64,000 nucleotides of DNA from Mycobacterium sp. 1274756.6 (GTDB taxonomy: Bacteria > Actinomycetota > Actinomycetes > Mycobacteriales > Mycobacteriaceae): contig NZ_LZLJ01000093.1 of NCBI RefSeq assembly GCF_001668625.1, positions 186,001-250,000 of the forward strand, written 5' to 3'. Numbering within the stretch: the first letter of the stretch is position 1; every line of letters starts with the position of its first letter. The notes under the pieces were generated by a model that worked only from the letters and a program-made list of their open reading frames with translations, searched no databases and had not been told where the DNA came from. Positions 7,722-16,760 of the stretch are shown here, piece by piece. The translations under genes and the position numbers were made by a program.

Positions 7722-8792
7722 ATGACGTCAACTTCACGGGTCGCGCTGGCCCTGGGCAGCGGCGGAGCGCGCGGTTACGCCCACATCGGGGTGATCGCCG
7801 AACTTCAGGACCGCGGCTACGAGGTGGTCGGGGTGGCCGGGTCCTCGATGGGCGCGCTGGTGGGCGGCCTGCACGCCGCGGGAAAGCTCGACGAATTCAC
7901 CGAGTGGGCCACCGGGTTGACCCAGGGCGCGGTGCTGCGCCTGCTGGATCCGTCCATCTCGGCGGCCGGCATCCTGCGGGCGGAGAAGATTCTCGACACC
8001 GTGCGCGAGATCCTCGGTGAGGCCACCATCGAGGAGCTGCCGATTCCCTACACCGCGGTCGCCACCGACCTGATCGCCGGGAAATCGGTCTGGCTGCAGC
8101 GCGGTCCGCTCGACGCGGCGATCCGCGCCTCGATCGCCATCCCCGGCGTGATCGCCCCGCACGTGCTCGACGGCCGGCTGCTCGCCGACGGCGGGATCCT
8201 CGACCCGGTGCCGATGGCGCCGATCGCGGCGACCAACGCCGACCTAACCATTGCGGTCAGCATCAACGGCAGTGGCGCCGGCGACGACGACCCGGAGGAG
8301 GACGCCGGGACCGACTGGCTGAACCGGGTGATGCGCAGCACCACAGCATTTTTGGACACCAACGCGGTCCGCTCCCTGCTCGACCGGCCCACCGCGCGTG
8401 CGGTGCTCGACCGGTTCGGGATCTCCCTGGCCGAGTCCGACGACGAGACCCCCGCCGACGAGGCGGCCGACGCGCCGGACGACGCGCCGGCTGACGCGCC
8501 GTCGGAGGAGAAGAAGGTCAAAGCCGATGAGGGCGAGGCCGATGCCGAACCGCCGAAGCTGGGCAGCTTCGACGTGATGAACCGCACCATCGATATCGCG
8601 CAGGCCGCCCTGGCCCGGCATCTCATCGCCGCCTATCCGCCCGATCTGATGATCGAGGTGCCCCGGTCGGCTTGCCGCAGCCTGGATTTCCACCGCGCCG
8701 CGGAGATGATCGACGTGGGCCGGGAGCTGACCGCCCATGCGCTGGAGATCTACGCCCGCGATCAGCCGACGGTGACCACCATCGACATCTGA
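7722..8792 (+). CDS. Patatin-like phospholipase (Rv1063c-like)
   Basis: A 356-residue protein of the RssA/YchK type. The N-terminus shows the oxyanion motif GSGGARGYAHIG, then GSSMGA with the nucleophilic Ser; LADGGILDPVP carries the catalytic Asp of the Ser-Asp dyad. An acidic, low-complexity insert (Asp/Glu/Ala-rich, about residues 240-285) interrupts the C-terminal third, possibly a flexible loop. It probably hydrolyses phospholipid or acyl esters. The start is the ATG just before the conserved core; an upstream in-frame extension is unlikely. Position matches Rv1063c. Confidence 0.88.
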   Translation: MTSTSRVALALGSGGARGYAHIGVIAELQDRGYEVVGVAGSSMGALVGGLHAAGKLDEFTEWATGLTQGAVLRLLDPSISAAGILRAEKILDTVREILGEATIEELPIPYTAVATDLIAGKSVWLQRGPLDAAIRASIAIPGVIAPHVLDGRLLADGGILDPVPMAPIAATNADLTIAVSINGSGAGDDDPEEDAGTDWLNRVMRSTTAFLDTNAVRSLLDRPTARAVLDRFGISLAESDDETPADEAADAPDDAPADAPSEEKKVKADEGEADAEPPKLGSFDVMNRTIDIAQAALARHLIAAYPPDLMIEVPRSACRSLDFHRAAEMIDVGRELTAHALEIYARDQPTVTTIDI

Positions 8793-8801
8793 GGCCGCCG
8801 C

Positions 8802-9656
8802 TCAGCCGAGGCCGAGGAAGCCGCAGACTGATTCGGCGACCCGCCGGCCCTGTTCGCGGCCGGCGCGGGCGGCGCCGATCCGGGCCGCCGGGTCCAGCAC
8901 GTTGGAGCCGAAGGCCGCCAGCGACGCGGCGTCGGCGAAGACACCGAAGGCGCGGCCGGGAAATGCGGCGATCTCGTCGGCGGGGCCGGCGCCGAACGGC
9001 GCCGGTGCGTCCTCTCCCGCCGGCACCAACACCACCGCACTGGCGCAGTCGTGCGCGACGCCCAGGTTGGCGCTGCTGGCCACCCCGCCGTCCATGTAGC
9101 GCCGCTCGCCGATCGTCACCGGCGGCCAGACGCCGGGCACCGAGCAGCTGGCGGCGACGGCGTCGACGAGTTCGACGCCGCTGTTCCGGTCGAAGACCAC
9201 AAGTTCCGCGGTGGCGATGTCGATGGCGGTGATGCGCAGTTCTCGGTCGGGCCAGTCGTGGCGGGGCAACCGCGCGGCGATCACTTCCCGGCGAACGGGT
9301 TCGGCGACGGTCTCCGCGGACAGCGCCACCGCACCGATCTCACGCAGTTTGTCCCGGGTGGAGGTGTCCGGTTTGAGCATGGCGGCCAGGAAGAGTTCGG
9401 CGATCTCCTCGCCGCTCACGCCGGGATCGAGTTCGGCGGACTCGGCGGCCACTTGCCGGTCGAACAGCTCCGCCATGGTCGCACCGCTGCCCAATTGTGC
9501 GGCCACCGCCGAACCGGCCGAGGTGCCCACCAGCACGTCGGCGTCGAGCAGCCGGCGCCCGACTTCCGGCGCCTCTTCGAGGATGCCGAACAGAATGCCG
9601 GTCTCCCAAGCGATTCCGGTGACGCCGCCACCGGCCAGCACGAGTGCGCGTGTCAT
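8802..9656 (-). CDS. Patatin-like phospholipase (Rv1062-like)
   Basis: A 284-residue patatin-fold enzyme. The oxyanion motif is LAGGGVTG at 7-14, the nucleophile lies in GTSAG (44-48), and YMDGGVASSANLG around residue 210 holds the catalytic Asp. GGAGG-like bases (CCGGAGGTTGAG) precede the ATG. It ends 10 bp from the other patatin gene, tail to tail, so two related lipases converge here as in Rv1063c/Rv1062. It is downstream of the dehydrogenase gene by 20 bp, probably one transcript. Confidence 0.88.
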   Translation of the reverse strand: MTRALVLAGGGVTGIAWETGILFGILEEAPEVGRRLLDADVLVGTSAGSAVAAQLGSGATMAELFDRQVAAESAELDPGVSGEEIAELFLAAMLKPDTSTRDKLREIGAVALSAETVAEPVRREVIAARLPRHDWPDRELRITAIDIATAELVVFDRNSGVELVDAVAASCSVPGVWPPVTIGERRYMDGGVASSANLGVAHDCASAVVLVPAGEDAPAPFGAGPADEIAAFPGRAFGVFADAASLAAFGSNVLDPAARIGAARAGREQGRRVAESVCGFLGLG

Positions 9657-9676
9657 CTCAACCTCCGGTGGTGCGG

Positions 9677-10735
9677 TCAGCGGGCCAGGTGTGGTGCGGC
9701 GCGGCCGGTGATCAGCGGAAGGTCGAAGAAGCCCTGCACCCCCGGCGGCGCGGCGCAGGTGGCGGGTACCGCGTTGACGCAGTGCGCGGCGGTGGCCACG
9801 ATGCCGGGGTTGCTGTCCAGGCCTTCGGCGACGCTTTCCGGTTGCCAGCCCTTGACCGTGACGAAGGTGTCGGGGTTGCCGCGCACCTCCATCTCGTAGC
9901 GTTCGCCTGCGGGGCCGAACGACCAGGGCGGGTCGAGGTTCTCCTCGCCCATCAGCCAGTTGACGCTGATCCGCACCACCGGGGTTTCGCCGACCAGTGC
10001 CTCCCAATGGAACCGGCGCCCAGCGACCTGCCCGGGTTCGATGGTGCCGATCGGCGAGTCGATCGGGCCGGTGGCCACCGCAACCTCTTGTGAGGTACGG
10101 ACTTTCGGGTCGGCGGCAAAGCCGAGCCGGTCGACGCAGAGCCGCACCGATTGGATGAAGCCGCCGTCGAGCAGCTTCTGCATGGGCCCGGTAAACGCGG
10201 TCTCGGGGGTGCCGCCGAAGCCCATCACGTGCCGCAGCACATCGGGTGCTCCGTAGGTCCGCAGGTCGGAGTACTCCTCGGCCCGTACGAAGGTGATGCC
10301 GGTGGACATCACCGACAGCAGCAGCGGGAACAGTTCGGTGGCGGCGCCGGGGCCGATCCCCGCGCCGTGCAGGGTGGCGTTGCCGGCGCGGGCGGCTTCC
10401 TCCAGCGGGGCCGCTTCCTTCTCTCCGAGATAGAACCAGCCGACCGGGGTGACGACGTTCTTGCCGCAGCGCAGCAACGCGACCACGTCGTCGACGTTGG
10501 GCAGCATGGGCGCGTAGATGACGGCGTCGGCGTCGAGGGCCAGGATGTCGTCGATGTTGTCGGTGGCGGTGACACCGAGTGGCGTGGACCCGATGATCTC
10601 ACCGACGTCCTTGCCGCTCTTGGCTTCCGAGTGGACCCAGCAGCCGACGAGTTCGAGTTCGGGGTGTTCTAGGACACCGTTGATTGCCGCGACTCCGACC
10701 GAACCGGTCGCCCACTGCACTACCCGTAACGCCAC
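9677..10735 (-). CDS. Dihydrodipicolinate-reductase-like dehydrogenase (Rv1059-like)
   Basis: A 352-residue protein opening with a Rossmann fold (VVQWATGSVGVAAINGVL) of the DapB_N type shared with 2,4-diaminopentanoate dehydrogenases. NVVTPVGWFYLG and GAGIGPGAATELFPLL follow the family pattern. It lacks the DapB lysine-pathway signature, so it is not the lysine enzyme; mycobacteria carry many paralogues of unknown substrate. Length and place match Rv1059. It heads a two-gene unit with the patatin-like gene. Confidence 0.85.
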   Translation of the reverse strand: MALRVVQWATGSVGVAAINGVLEHPELELVGCWVHSEAKSGKDVGEIIGSTPLGVTATDNIDDILALDADAVIYAPMLPNVDDVVALLRCGKNVVTPVGWFYLGEKEAAPLEEAARAGNATLHGAGIGPGAATELFPLLLSVMSTGITFVRAEEYSDLRTYGAPDVLRHVMGFGGTPETAFTGPMQKLLDGGFIQSVRLCVDRLGFAADPKVRTSQEVAVATGPIDSPIGTIEPGQVAGRRFHWEALVGETPVVRISVNWLMGEENLDPPWSFGPAGERYEMEVRGNPDTFVTVKGWQPESVAEGLDSNPGIVATAAHCVNAVPATCAAPPGVQGFFDLPLITGRAAPHLAR

Positions 10736-10816
10736 TGGCGCCTCCCTCGCGTCGCTCGCCTCGTCGGCGTCCTCAGCGTAGCGGGACCGGGGCGTCGTCT
10801 CGCCGACGACGCGGCG

Positions 10817-11914
10817 TCAGACCGCGGGCTGGAGGCTTACCCCGCCCGGCTGTTCGGTGACGGTGGTCGTCACCGCGCTCACCGTGCCGGCGTAGTCGGC
10901 GATGTACAGCCCGTTGCGGCTGGCCACCACGCACGCCGGCTGGCCGCCGGTGGGGATGGAACCAATGATCTGGCCGGTTCGCAGGCACAGCACGGTGACG
11001 TCGTCGCCGTTGACCACCACGGCGCGCTGTCCGTCGCGGCTGAGCGCCAGGTGGGTGAGCATACCGCCGAGGTGCACGGCGTCGATGACCGTCGCGGTCC
11101 ACGCGTCGAGGATCTCGACGACACCACCGAGCGTCGCGTCGCACTCCGCGAGGTAGAGGGTGGCCCCGTCGGCGCTGACCGCCAGGCCCCGGACCGGGGC
11201 GCCGGCGGCGAACGTGCCGGCGACGAAGCCACCCGCGGTGTCGATGACCGCGATCTGGCTGCTGGTCGGGTGCTGCACGGCAACGTAGATCCGGCGCCCG
11301 TCGGGGCTGACGGCCAGGCAGTCGGCGACCACGCCCGGCTGGCCGGCCAGCTCGATGATCTCGGTGGCCCCGGTCGCCGGGTCGATCACCGCGACGTCGG
11401 CGCCGGTGGCGTCGGCGCGGCTGGCATATAGCCGGCCGCCGGCCACGGCCAGGTCGTTGACGGTGCGGGTCTGCGGCAGCGTCACCGCGACGGTGTTGGT
11501 GGCGGCGTCGATGACGGTGATGGCATCACAGGCCGTCGAACCGGTGCTCACGAACACCGCCGTGTCGGTGGCGACCAGCGCGAACGGTTCGGCGATACCC
11601 TCGATGACGTCGAGGACGTCGAAGGAGGCGGTGTCGATCACCCAGATGGTGTCATCGCCGCAGCTGGCCACGTAGAGCCGGGCGCGGTCCGGGCTGAGCG
11701 CCATCGCGGCGGGGGTCGAGCCGGCGGCGCCGAGGCGGTCGGCGATCGCGGCGTGGAAGGTCGGCGGGGCGACGATCGGGCATCGCTCGGCCTGCATCAG
11801 GGCGTCGATGTCGTGGACCATCGCGGCCAGCGGCCCGAGCAGCTGCGGGTGCGCGACCGGTTCGGCCAGCGCCACACCGCCGGTGGCGTCATCGGTACGA
11901 GTCACAGTAGTCAC
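10817..11914 (-). CDS. YVTN-type beta-propeller protein (Rv1057-like)
   Basis: About 365 residues made of repeated ~40-aa blades with motifs such as LYVASCGDDTIWVIDTAS, RIYVAVQHPTSSQIAVID and TLYLAECDATLGG, predicting a seven-bladed propeller. No signal peptide is evident. It matches Rv1057, a gene reported as MprAB- and SigE-regulated under envelope stress. The start is uncertain: TTG at 11926, GTG at 11914 and GTG at 11905 are all in frame; 11914 is chosen arbitrarily as the first GTG. A 370-bp regulatory gap lies upstream. Biochemical role unknown. Confidence 0.8.
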   Translation of the reverse strand: MTTVTRTDDATGGVALAEPVAHPQLLGPLAAMVHDIDALMQAERCPIVAPPTFHAAIADRLGAAGSTPAAMALSPDRARLYVASCGDDTIWVIDTASFDVLDVIEGIAEPFALVATDTAVFVSTGSTACDAITVIDAATNTVAVTLPQTRTVNDLAVAGGRLYASRADATGADVAVIDPATGATEIIELAGQPGVVADCLAVSPDGRRIYVAVQHPTSSQIAVIDTAGGFVAGTFAAGAPVRGLAVSADGATLYLAECDATLGGVVEILDAWTATVIDAVHLGGMLTHLALSRDGQRAVVVNGDDVTVLCLRTGQIIGSIPTGGQPACVVASRNGLYIADYAGTVSAVTTTVTEQPGGVSLQPAV

Positions 11915-11926
11915 AACCCTCGCCAA

Positions 11927-12283
11927 TCGTTTCGCTTGCGTTCGGAAATGTTCTCGGCAAGTCTAATAGCGGAATTCGGGGTGAAATCTCGCCAATTTAA
12001 CGTGCGTCACACTTTTACCGATTTGGGGACGACGGACGATTCGGCCGTTATCGACATTGATGTTCAGCTGTGGCCTGGAGTTAACTCCCTATCCTGGACT
12101 ACCTGCGCTTACGCTCCTGCCAGCTAACCCCATGGGGCACGGACGGGTCCCACGGATTCGGTTTCGGGAACAACCACACCGGCGCTTTCGTGAGGGCTAA
12201 ATCACACCACCGATTCGGTCACTATTGTGCGTGTCGACCTTTTGGGGGCGGTGCGACCTTCCACGCCGAACGACCGGCCGACC
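11927..12283 (-). promoter_or_regulatory. Long upstream region of the beta-propeller gene
   Basis: No convincing gene in this comparatively AT-rich stretch. It holds a perfect 12-bp palindrome GGAGTTAACTCC (12077-12088) and, nearer the gene on its strand, a TAGACT hexamer (plus-strand 11960-11965) usable as a -10. The length fits a stress-responsive promoter region like that of Rv1057. No match to the SigE consensus could be placed with confidence. Confidence 0.45.
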
Positions 12284-12360
12284 TGGTGCCCCCAGTGGGA
12301 CTCGAACCCACACTGTGCGGATTTTAAGTCCGCTGCCTCTGCCAATTGGGCTATAGGGGC
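12284..12360 (-). tRNA. tRNA-Leu (anticodon UAA)
   Basis: A full cloverleaf can be drawn: acceptor GCCCCTA / TGGGGGC, anticodon stem GCGGA/TCCGC around loop CTTAAAA, T arm GTGGG-TTCGAGT-CCCAC, discriminator A and an encoded CCA. The anticodon (TAA on the gene strand) occupies plus-strand 12324-12326 and reads the UUA leucine codon, rare in this GC-rich genome. The variable loop is only about five nucleotides, unlike the long arm usual in leucine tRNAs. Confidence 0.92.
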
Positions 12361-12484
12361 GCCCGCAATCGCGCAGGCCAGCGAGGTGGCCGGCGCAGGG
12401 CAACGGTACCGCGAGCGCGGGGGGTGCGGGTGCGGCAGGCTGCGGCCGAAACATGCCGGTCAGAGGTGCTGGGGACGGCGCCGG

Positions 12485-12799
12485 TCAGAGGTGCTGGGGG
12501 CAGTAGGCGGTGGCCGCCATGCCGGCGAACACCGCGGACTGCTGGACCGAGAAGCCCGGGTTGGTGGAGCGCACGGCGTTGACCGTGTCGACCGGGGACA
12601 GCCCGCCGTCCATCAGTCGGCACACCGCGTGGCCGGCGGCGATCGCCTGAGCCGGACCGCTGTGGTGGACGCCGGCCTGATCCAGCGCGGCCAGGAAGCC
12701 GTCGTCGCCGGCGTCCGGCGCGGCCGGGTCGGCGTGCGCCGGACCCGCCAGCACGATCATCGTCGCGGCGGCGCCGGCGAGAAGCAGGTGGCGTTTCAT
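12485..12799 (-). CDS. DUF732 small secreted protein
   Basis: A 104-residue exported protein: signal peptide ending AGPAHA-DP, then a compact helical DUF732 domain. A pair of Cys (AVCRLMDGG and the C-terminal AYCPQHL) can form the disulfide usual in this family. An ATG three codons upstream (12808) is also possible. DUF732 proteins are abundant in mycobacteria and have no assigned function. Repeated GTAAC boxes lie just upstream (12834-12881). Confidence 0.82.
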   Translation of the reverse strand: MKRHLLLAGAAATMIVLAGPAHADPAAPDAGDDGFLAALDQAGVHHSGPAQAIAAGHAVCRLMDGGLSPVDTVNAVRSTNPGFSVQQSAVFAGMAATAYCPQHL

Positions 12800-13200
12800 G
12801 GCAACCATGCTCGCGCCGCGCGATTACCCCGGGGTTACCGTGTGTTACCTGCATCGAACGTCGTGTTAACTCTCCGTTACGCGCTGTCACAGGCGCTTCC
12901 CCAGCGCAACCCGCGCCCACCATCACGGCAGTCAATCCCGCTCTTGGACAGGACGTTTCGCGCCGGAGAGCTGGATGCTGGGAACACCACTCGAATCCAC
13001 CCACCGGGTCGGCCCGCGCAACCCTTCGGGTCAGCGGTGTTACAAGTTGTCGGCGCTGCGTTAAAAGCCGGTTACCGAGCCGGTCGGAACGGTTTTCCTA
13101 CTGCAAGCTGAAGACCGTCACGCCGATCTTCCGCAGCGTCGCGGCCGGCTCATCCACCACTGGCCCGCTGCAACCGGCCAGCCGAGCGAAGGATTCACCG
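12800..13200. promoter_or_regulatory. Intergenic region between DUF732 gene and PPE cluster
   Basis: About 400 bp without a gene. Its left part carries four GTTAC-like boxes at 12834, 12844, 12865 and 12876, spaced 10, 21 and 11 bp so they fall on one face of the helix. The rest shows no clear hairpin. Promoters for both the DUF732 gene (minus) and the PPE gene (plus) must lie here; a GAAGGA ribosome binding site precedes the PPE ATG. Confidence 0.5.
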
Positions 13201-14442
13201 ATGTCGGCTATCGGTATCGATTTCGGGGCGCTGCCACCGGAATTGAATTCCAGCAGAATGTATTCCGGCGCCGGGTCGGCTTCTATGGTGACGGCCGCCG
13301 CCGCGTGGGACGCCCTCACCGCCGAACTGGAGAGTGCGGCCTCCGGATACTTCGCGACCGTCGCCAACCTCACCGGCAACGGCTGGACCGGGCCGGCGTC
13401 GGCGGCGATGGCCAAAGCCGCTGCGCCGTTCGCCGCGTGGATGCACGCCGTCGCCGCGCAGACCAAGCTCGTCGCCGCGCAGGCCCGCGCCGCCGCCGAG
13501 GCCTACGAGGCCGCCCACGCCGTGACCGTTCCCCCGGCGCAGGTAGCGGCCAACCGCAGCCTGGTGCGCACGCTCATCGCCCACAACACCTTCGGCCAGA
13601 ACACCGCCGCGATCGCCGCCGGCGAAGCGCAGTACGGCCAGATGTGGGCACAGGACGCCGCCGCCATGTACGGCTATGCGTCCGCCTCGGCCGCCGCCGC
13701 GCAGATGAACCCGTTCGCGCCACCGCGCCAGAACACCGACCCCGCCGGCCTCGCCCGCCAGTCGGCGAGCACCGCACAGGCCGCCAGCACGCCGGCCACC
13801 GACTACGCCACCCAACTGGTCGCCGCGATCCCGCAGGCGCTGCAGTCCTTCGCCCAGGCGCCCGGATCGGCGTTGTCCGACCCCGGCATGTCGACGATCC
13901 TGAGCAGCGGTGCGTCCGGTCTGACCACCGCCCTGGCCTACATCCCGTCGACCCTGCTGCCCAACATGATCGGGTACTTCGCCGGGACCGGCGAGAACGC
14001 CGCCGGTGGTCTCGGCGGGCCCTTCGGCGGGCTGGGTGCGCTGCTCAACCCGGAAGGGCCGCTCGGCGACCTCGGGGCGCTCGGCGGCAGCATGACCGGC
14101 GCCACCACGGCGACCACCGTGGGCTGGCACCAGATGATGCCGTCCGCCGCCGCGCCGGTGGGCGCCGCGATGGGCAAAGCGGTGCCCGTCGGCGGGCTTT
14201 CGGTGCCGCAGACCTGGGCGGCGGCCGCACCACCGATGAACGCCACCGGCCCCGCCCTCACCTCCGCGGTGGCCCCCACCACCCAGGTGATCGGCCCGGA
14301 CGGGCGGGTGGCGACGGTCCCGGCCGGGCTGGGCATGAGCGGGATGGGCGGGCACGCCCCGTTCGGCCACACCCCCGCGCCCCGGTTCGGGCTGAAACCC
14401 ACTCCCCCGACCGTGGTCCGCCACACCCCGGCGGCGGGATAG
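13201..14442 (+). CDS. PPE family protein, SVP subclass
   Basis: A 413-residue PPE protein. The ~180-aa helical PPE domain opens with DFGALPPELN and has a W-x-G at about residue 62 (NGWTGPA). The C-terminal part is Gly/Ala-rich and contains the GGLSVPQTW motif near residue 332 that defines PPE-SVP proteins. Such proteins pair with a PE protein and leave the cell through ESX-5. It is the first gene of the cluster and looks additional to the PE8-PPE15-EsxJ-EsxI arrangement known from M. tuberculosis. GAAGGA precedes the ATG. Confidence 0.9.
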   Translation: MSAIGIDFGALPPELNSSRMYSGAGSASMVTAAAAWDALTAELESAASGYFATVANLTGNGWTGPASAAMAKAAAPFAAWMHAVAAQTKLVAAQARAAAEAYEAAHAVTVPPAQVAANRSLVRTLIAHNTFGQNTAAIAAGEAQYGQMWAQDAAAMYGYASASAAAAQMNPFAPPRQNTDPAGLARQSASTAQAASTPATDYATQLVAAIPQALQSFAQAPGSALSDPGMSTILSSGASGLTTALAYIPSTLLPNMIGYFAGTGENAAGGLGGPFGGLGALLNPEGPLGDLGALGGSMTGATTATTVGWHQMMPSAAAPVGAAMGKAVPVGGLSVPQTWAAAAPPMNATGPALTSAVAPTTQVIGPDGRVATVPAGLGMSGMGGHAPFGHTPAPRFGLKPTPPTVVRHTPAAG

Positions 14443-14534
14443 CCGTGACCGCCGCCACATCGTCCGGGCGCGGTCGTCAACGCCGCGTAAAAGTCCGGCC
14501 CGACCCCGTTAAGACCCCGTAAGGAACCCACCAC

Positions 14535-14552
14535 CCCCCGCACCCGCGGGGG
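14535..14552 (+). terminator. GC-rich hairpin between PPE and PE genes
   Basis: A seven-base stem CCCCCGC / GCGGGGG with a four-base loop, followed by ATTGT rather than a U run. It could act as a partial terminator or an mRNA-stability element in the PPE-PE gap. Confidence 0.45.
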
Positions 14553-14600
14553 ATTGTCGAAGCAGTTGATCCGAGCCGGATCAGAAAAGGAGTCAAGGAC

Positions 14601-14900
14601 ATGTCGTTCGTAACCGCACAGCCGGAGTTGCTCACCGCGGCCGCCGCCGACCTGCAGGGCGTGGGTACGGCGATGACGAGCGCCAGCGCGGCCGCCGCCG
14701 CTCCGACCACCGGTGTGGTGCCGGCCGCCGCCGACGAGGTGTCGGCGCTGACCGCCGCGCAGTTCGCCGCGCAGGGCGAGCTGTACCAGGCGGTGGCCGC
14801 CCAGGCCGCGGCGATCCACCAGCAGTTCGTGGCCACGCTCGGCACCAGCGCCGCATCCTATGCCGCCACCGAGGCCGCCAACGCGACGGCGACCCGCTAG
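14601..14900 (+). CDS. PE family protein (PE domain only)
   Basis: A 99-residue PE protein: MSFVTAQPEL carries the Pro-Glu motif at 8-9, and the C-terminal secretion signal YAATE (Tyr87-Glu91, Y-x3-D/E) is present. There is no C-terminal extension, unlike M. tuberculosis PE8 at the matching place. It would form a helical hairpin dimer with the following PPE protein and be exported by ESX-5. A GAAAAGGAG ribosome binding site precedes the ATG. Confidence 0.93.
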   Translation: MSFVTAQPELLTAAAADLQGVGTAMTSASAAAAAPTTGVVPAAADEVSALTAAQFAAQGELYQAVAAQAAAIHQQFVATLGTSAASYAATEAANATATR

Positions 14901-14917
14901 AGAAGTTGTGAGGAGCA

Positions 14918-16063
14918 ATGGACTTCGTCGTTCTGCCTCCGGAGATCAACTCCGCGAGGATCTACGCCGGACCGGGTGCCGGGCCGATGCTGGTCGCCTC
15001 CGCGACGTGGGACGCGCTTGCCGCCGAGTTGTTCTCGGCGCTGGCGTCCTACACCGCGGCGGTGACCGGCTTGGCCGCTGAATGGCAGGGCCCGTCCTCG
15101 GTGGCGATGACGGCGGCGAGCGTCCCCTACAGCCAGTGGCTGACCACCACGGCTGCGCAGGCCGAGCAGACCGCGGCGCAGGCGAAAGCCGCCGCTGTCG
15201 CCTACGAGGCCGCGTTCACCGCGACGGTGCCGCCGCCGGTGATCGCCGCCAACCGAGCCCTGCTGATGTCGCTGGTCGCCACCAACATCCTGGGGCAGAA
15301 CACCCCGGCGATCATGGCCACCGAGGCCCACTACATGGAGATGTGGGCCCAGGATGTGGCGGCGATGTCCGGATACGCCGGTGCGGCCGCGGCTGCGACC
15401 CGGCTGACGCCGTTCACCCCGCCGCAGCAGAACACCAACCAGGCCGGGATCGCCGGCCAGGCGGCCTCGGTCGCCCAGGCGCAGGCCTCTTCGGCGGCCG
15501 GCAACACCCAGTCGATCTTGTCGCAGGTCGGTTCGGCGGTATCCGGGCCGGGTGCCTCGACCGGTGACTCGCTGGGCATGCTGAACAACCTGGCCTCACC
15601 GGTCAGCAACGGCTCGTCGATGCTGAGTTCGGTGGCCTCGGTGGGCATGTCGGCCGGCTCCTCGGTGCCGTCGCTGGGTTCGGCGACGCAGGGCCTCGAC
15701 CAGGGCGCGCTGGCGCTGACGCCGGCGTTCACCAGCGGGTTGAGCCCGGCCACCGCCGCGTTGAGTTCGACGACCACGGCTGCCGGGACACCGGCCGGGT
15801 CGGTGACCGCCAGCCTCGGCCGGGCGGTCTCGCTGGGCGGGCTGTCGGCCCCGCAGGGCTGGGCGACCGCCGCTCCGGCGGTGAGCCCGACCGCCGCCGG
15901 CCTGTCCTCGGCGGGCAGCGCCGCCGCCACCCCGGGCACGCCCGGCAACATGCTCGGCGGTCTGCCGCTGGCCGGCACCAACCGCGGCACCAACATGGGC
16001 ATGACTCCCCGATTCGAGGTACGGCCTCAGCCGCACCCGGTGATGCCGCGGCCGGCGGTCTGA
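14918..16063 (+). CDS. PPE family protein, SVP subclass (PPE15-like)
   Basis: A 381-residue PPE protein starting [11 protein letters not shown] with W-x-G in AEWQGPS. After the PPE domain, a Ser/Ala/Gly-rich C-terminal region holds GGLSAPQGW, the SVP-type motif. The gene lies 17 bp behind the PE gene, the standard arrangement for a secreted PE-PPE heterodimer. Synteny with Rv1039c supports a PPE15-type role in the ESX-5a set. Confidence 0.92.
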   Translation: MDFVVLPPEINSARIYAGPGAGPMLVASATWDALAAELFSALASYTAAVTGLAAEWQGPSSVAMTAASVPYSQWLTTTAAQAEQTAAQAKAAAVAYEAAFTATVPPPVIAANRALLMSLVATNILGQNTPAIMATEAHYMEMWAQDVAAMSGYAGAAAAATRLTPFTPPQQNTNQAGIAGQAASVAQAQASSAAGNTQSILSQVGSAVSGPGASTGDSLGMLNNLASPVSNGSSMLSSVASVGMSAGSSVPSLGSATQGLDQGALALTPAFTSGLSPATAALSSTTTAAGTPAGSVTASLGRAVSLGGLSAPQGWATAAPAVSPTAAGLSSAGSAAATPGTPGNMLGGLPLAGTNRGTNMGMTPRFEVRPQPHPVMPRPAV

Positions 16064-16136
16064 GCGAGGGGAGGAGACCTGCCACCACACCCTGCCAACA
16101 ACTGATCAAGAACGTTTCTCACCGAAAGGAGCCATC

Positions 16137-16433
16137 ATGGCAGCTCGATTTATGACCGACCCGCAGCTCATGCGGGACATGGCCGGCCGGTTTGAGGTCC
16201 ACGCCCAGACCGTGGAGGACGAGGCGCGGCGGATGTTCGCGTCCTCGCAGAACATCTCCGGCGCCGGCTGGAGCGGTATCGCGGAACGGACCTCGTTGGA
16301 CACGATGGGCCAGATGCAGGCCGCGTTCCGCAACATCGTGAACATGCTGCACGGCGTGCGCGACGGCTTGATCCGCGACGCCAACGTCTACGAGCAGCAA
16401 GAGGCTGCGGCGCAGACGAGCTTGAGCAGCTGA
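16137..16433 (+). CDS. EsxJ-type WXG100 protein (CFP-10 partner)
   Basis: A 98-residue WXG100 protein very close to the EsxJ/K/M/P/W family: [21 protein letters not shown]45-S-G47 at the helical turn, and Y85-x3-E89 (YEQQE) as the type VII signal. AAAGGAG precedes the ATG. It would pair with the next protein and be secreted by ESX-5. Mycobacterial paralogues are too similar to name this one with certainty, but the place next to kdpD matches esxJ (Rv1038c). Confidence 0.95.
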   Translation: MAARFMTDPQLMRDMAGRFEVHAQTVEDEARRMFASSQNISGAGWSGIAERTSLDTMGQMQAAFRNIVNMLHGVRDGLIRDANVYEQQEAAAQTSLSS

Positions 16434-16464
16434 CCACCACCACGGGTTTGAAAGGACGAAATCG

Positions 16465-16749
16465 ATGACGATCAACTACCAGTTCGGCGACGTCAACGCC
16501 CACGGCGCGGTGATCAAGGCTCAGGCCGCCGCGCTCGAGGCCGAGCACCAGGCGATCATCCGGGATGTGTTGGCCGCCGGGGACTTCTGGGGCGGCGCCG
16601 GTTCGGCGGCGTGCCAGGAGTTCATCGCGCAGCTGGGCCGCAACTTCCAGGTGATCTACCAGCAAGCCAACGACCACGGCACCAAGGTGCAAAGCGCCGG
16701 CAACAACATGGCGACCACCGACAGCGCCGTCGGCTCCAGCTGGCTGTAG
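16465..16749 (+). CDS. EsxI-type WXG100 protein (ESAT-6 partner, Mtb9.9 family)
   Basis: A 94-residue member of the EsxI/L/N/O/V group: starts MTINYQFGDVNAHGA, W42-x-G44 in DFWGGAG, ends GSSWL. GAAAGGACG precedes the ATG 31 bp after the EsxJ-like stop, so the pair is co-expressed. The heterodimer is an ESX-5 substrate. Synteny matches esxI (Rv1037c). A strong hairpin directly follows. Confidence 0.95.
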   Translation: MTINYQFGDVNAHGAVIKAQAAALEAEHQAIIRDVLAAGDFWGGAGSAACQEFIAQLGRNFQVIYQQANDHGTKVQSAGNNMATTDSAVGSSWL

Positions 16750-16760
16750 CCCCCCACCCG

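Noticed and set aside
12855-12870. LexA box TCGAACGTCGTGTTAA
   Set aside because: Right half differs too much from GTTCGA.
13081-13120. SigE/SigH-like GGAAC promoter before the PPE gene
   Set aside because: GGAAC is present but no well-spaced -10 partner could be set convincingly.
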